53,050 bases of DNA, taken from assembly GCA_018383815.1 (NCBI GenBank), contig JAHAWU010000006.1, positions 1-53,050 of the forward strand. Reading direction: 5' to 3'. Positions 52,238 to 53,050 of this stretch are shown here, in pieces. Position 1 is the first letter of the stretch, and every line of letters begins with the position of its first letter. The position numbers were made by a program, and so were the translations under genes. The notes beneath the pieces are model-generated. The model was not told the DNA's origin, made no database searches, and was given only the letters and a program-made list of their open reading frames with translations. The stretch comes from Candidatus Jordarchaeia archaeon (GTDB taxonomy: Archaea; Asgardarchaeota; Jordiarchaeia; Jordiarchaeales; Jordiarchaeaceae).

Positions 52238-53050
52238 TTATTTTCCCAATGGATATTTACCGAATTCGACACCTGCCTCAAGCATAGCCACCACGTTTTG
52301 GGGTGGAGTGTCCGGCTGAATGTTATGTGATGGCGCAAATACGTATCCGCCACCCTTGCCTAGAATTTCAATAACCCTTTTGCACTCTGCTTTAATCTCA
52401 TCAGGACTAGCTTTTGGTAGGAGTCTTTGCACATCTATGCCCCCATCAAAAGTTAGCTTGTGCCCAAAAGACCTTTTGAGGGATTCTGCATCCATTCCTT
52501 TAGCTAAAGGCTGGATAACCTGAAGTATGTCAACGCCCAGATCAATTAGGTGGGGAATTAGTGGTGCAACTGCTCCGCAGCAGTGCCACATTATTCTTGC
52601 GTCTGTAAACTGTTTGATGTGTTTTATCATTCTTTTGTGGTATGGTTTCCAGAATGTCTCGTACTGTTTGGGGGAAACGAATGGCGCCTGTTGGGTGCCC
52701 ATATCTTCAGCAATGTATGCGAAGTCTATGTGTTCACCCACCTCAGTGTAGAAAGCTTCCATTATTCCCTCCTCGACTGTAAGCAGGGTGTCGGTTAAGT
52801 AGTGGAAGAGTTCTGGTTCTCTCTGCATATCAAGCATCATCTGGGTAAACCCACGAATCCAAGCATAGTTTTGAAATATCTGTTCAGCGAATGAGGCTAG
52901 GGCAACAATTACTCTATCGCTACTCTTCCTCATCCTAAGCACACGCTCCTTAGCCTTGCTTGAAAACACGGGATCCTCCGGGTCAGGCCATTTGAAGTTG
53001 TCTATGTCTTTGGTGGTGATTTTTCCCGCGAGAGGCGGATCGTAAACCTC
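52238..53050 (-). CDS. UroD-family methyltransferase-like protein, 5' end cut by the window
   Basis: Reading from the right edge, the frame is open for 271 residues to the stop at 52238. A GTG at 52969 could mimic a start, but coding continues through it (E-V-Y-D-P-P-L-A-G-K-I-T-T), so the gene begins outside. The first metal motif is intact, W-H-C-C-G; the late Cys is replaced by A-P-S-H-N-I-Q-P-D-T-P, which offers a His instead. It is 120 bases upstream of the corrinoid gene and in the same direction, a probable partner. Its donor or acceptor is unknown. Confidence 0.82.
   Translation of the reverse strand, partial: EVYDPPLAGKITTKDIDNFKWPDPEDPVFSSKAKERVLRMRKSSDRVIVALASFAEQIFQNYAWIRGFTQMMLDMQREPELFHYLTDTLLTVEEGIMEAFYTEVGEHIDFAYIAEDMGTQQAPFVSPKQYETFWKPYHKRMIKHIKQFTDARIMWHCCGAVAPLIPHLIDLGVDILQVIQPLAKGMDAESLKRSFGHKLTFDGGIDVQRLLPKASPDEIKAECKRVIEILGKGGGYVFAPSHNIQPDTPPQNVVAMLEAGVEFGKYPLGK

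Noticed and set aside
52238-52969. A complete gene starting at GTG 52969
   Set aside because: The same frame is open and protein-like for 27 more codons to the window edge, so the gene is truncated rather than starting here.
1-53050. CRISPR arrays, transposases, integrases or prophage genes
   Set aside because: I looked for regularly spaced repeats and for mobile-element proteins and saw none. The repeat pair at 20.15-20.33 kb is the only hint of a possible element.

Overview
The window reads as a stretch of an anaerobic archaeal chromosome. Supporting signs are ribosomal protein S30e, a formylmethanofuran dehydrogenase subunit B, the archaeal membrane family DUF2070, TATA-like boxes about 50 bases upstream of starts, and many TTG/GTG starts behind clear GGAGG-type ribosome binding sites. 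The gene mix (corrinoid methyltransferases, 2-hydroxyacyl-CoA dehydratase-type enzymes, FwdB, a RuBisCO-like protein) would fit a Bathyarchaeia-like or other TACK-group anaerobe. That placement is inference; no 16S or other marker is present.

Layout. 0-4 kb: S30e, a MetE-like methionine synthase core, and an MttB-type methyltransferase with its corrinoid protein. 4-11.2 kb: a longin-like small protein, a DUF429 protein, then CobN and a fused ChlI/ChlD, which together look like a cobalt chelatase. 11.3-20 kb: DUF2070, an SCP2-like protein, a RuBisCO-like protein (RLP) with several active-site substitutions, HEAT-like genes (one broken) and an FGGY sugar kinase. 20-25 kb: class III aminotransferase, activase and two 2-hydroxyacyl-CoA dehydratase/benzoyl-CoA reductase-type subunits. 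25-31 kb: FwdB with an Fe-S partner, a second longin-like protein, a ferredoxin, a 36-codon overlapping ORF and an acyl-CoA dehydrogenase. 31-40 kb: two corrinoid proteins, a sulfatase-fold enzyme with Thr at the nucleophile site, two MtaA/UroD-family proteins, a GH38 mannosidase and a lyxose-isomerase-like cupin. 40-46 kb: tandem paralogous membrane proteins, an alkylsulfatase-like metallo-hydrolase and a membrane M28 peptidase. 46-53 kb: a broken CbiX, GalT, a broken threonine dehydratase, a lipase-like hydrolase, an amidohydrolase, and another UroD-family/corrinoid cluster cut by the window end.

How it may work together (inference): four corrinoid proteins, one MttB-type and four UroD-family proteins plus a MetE-like protein suggest that demethylating several methylated compounds is a main activity, with CobN/ChlID supplying the cobalt cofactor and FwdB marking C1 oxidation or reduction. 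The aminotransferase, dehydratase/activase, ferredoxin and acyl-CoA dehydrogenase would suit amino- or hydroxy-acid fermentation.

The most striking signal is not a gene. Around 15.54 kb, inside the RLP gene, third codon positions flip from about 90% A/C to about 92% G/T, and non-coding DNA on both sides follows the same split. This is a sharp strand-asymmetry inflection that gene direction does not explain. Three genes (HEAT-like, CbiX, threonine dehydratase) carry single frameshifts, which are either pseudogenes or sequence errors.
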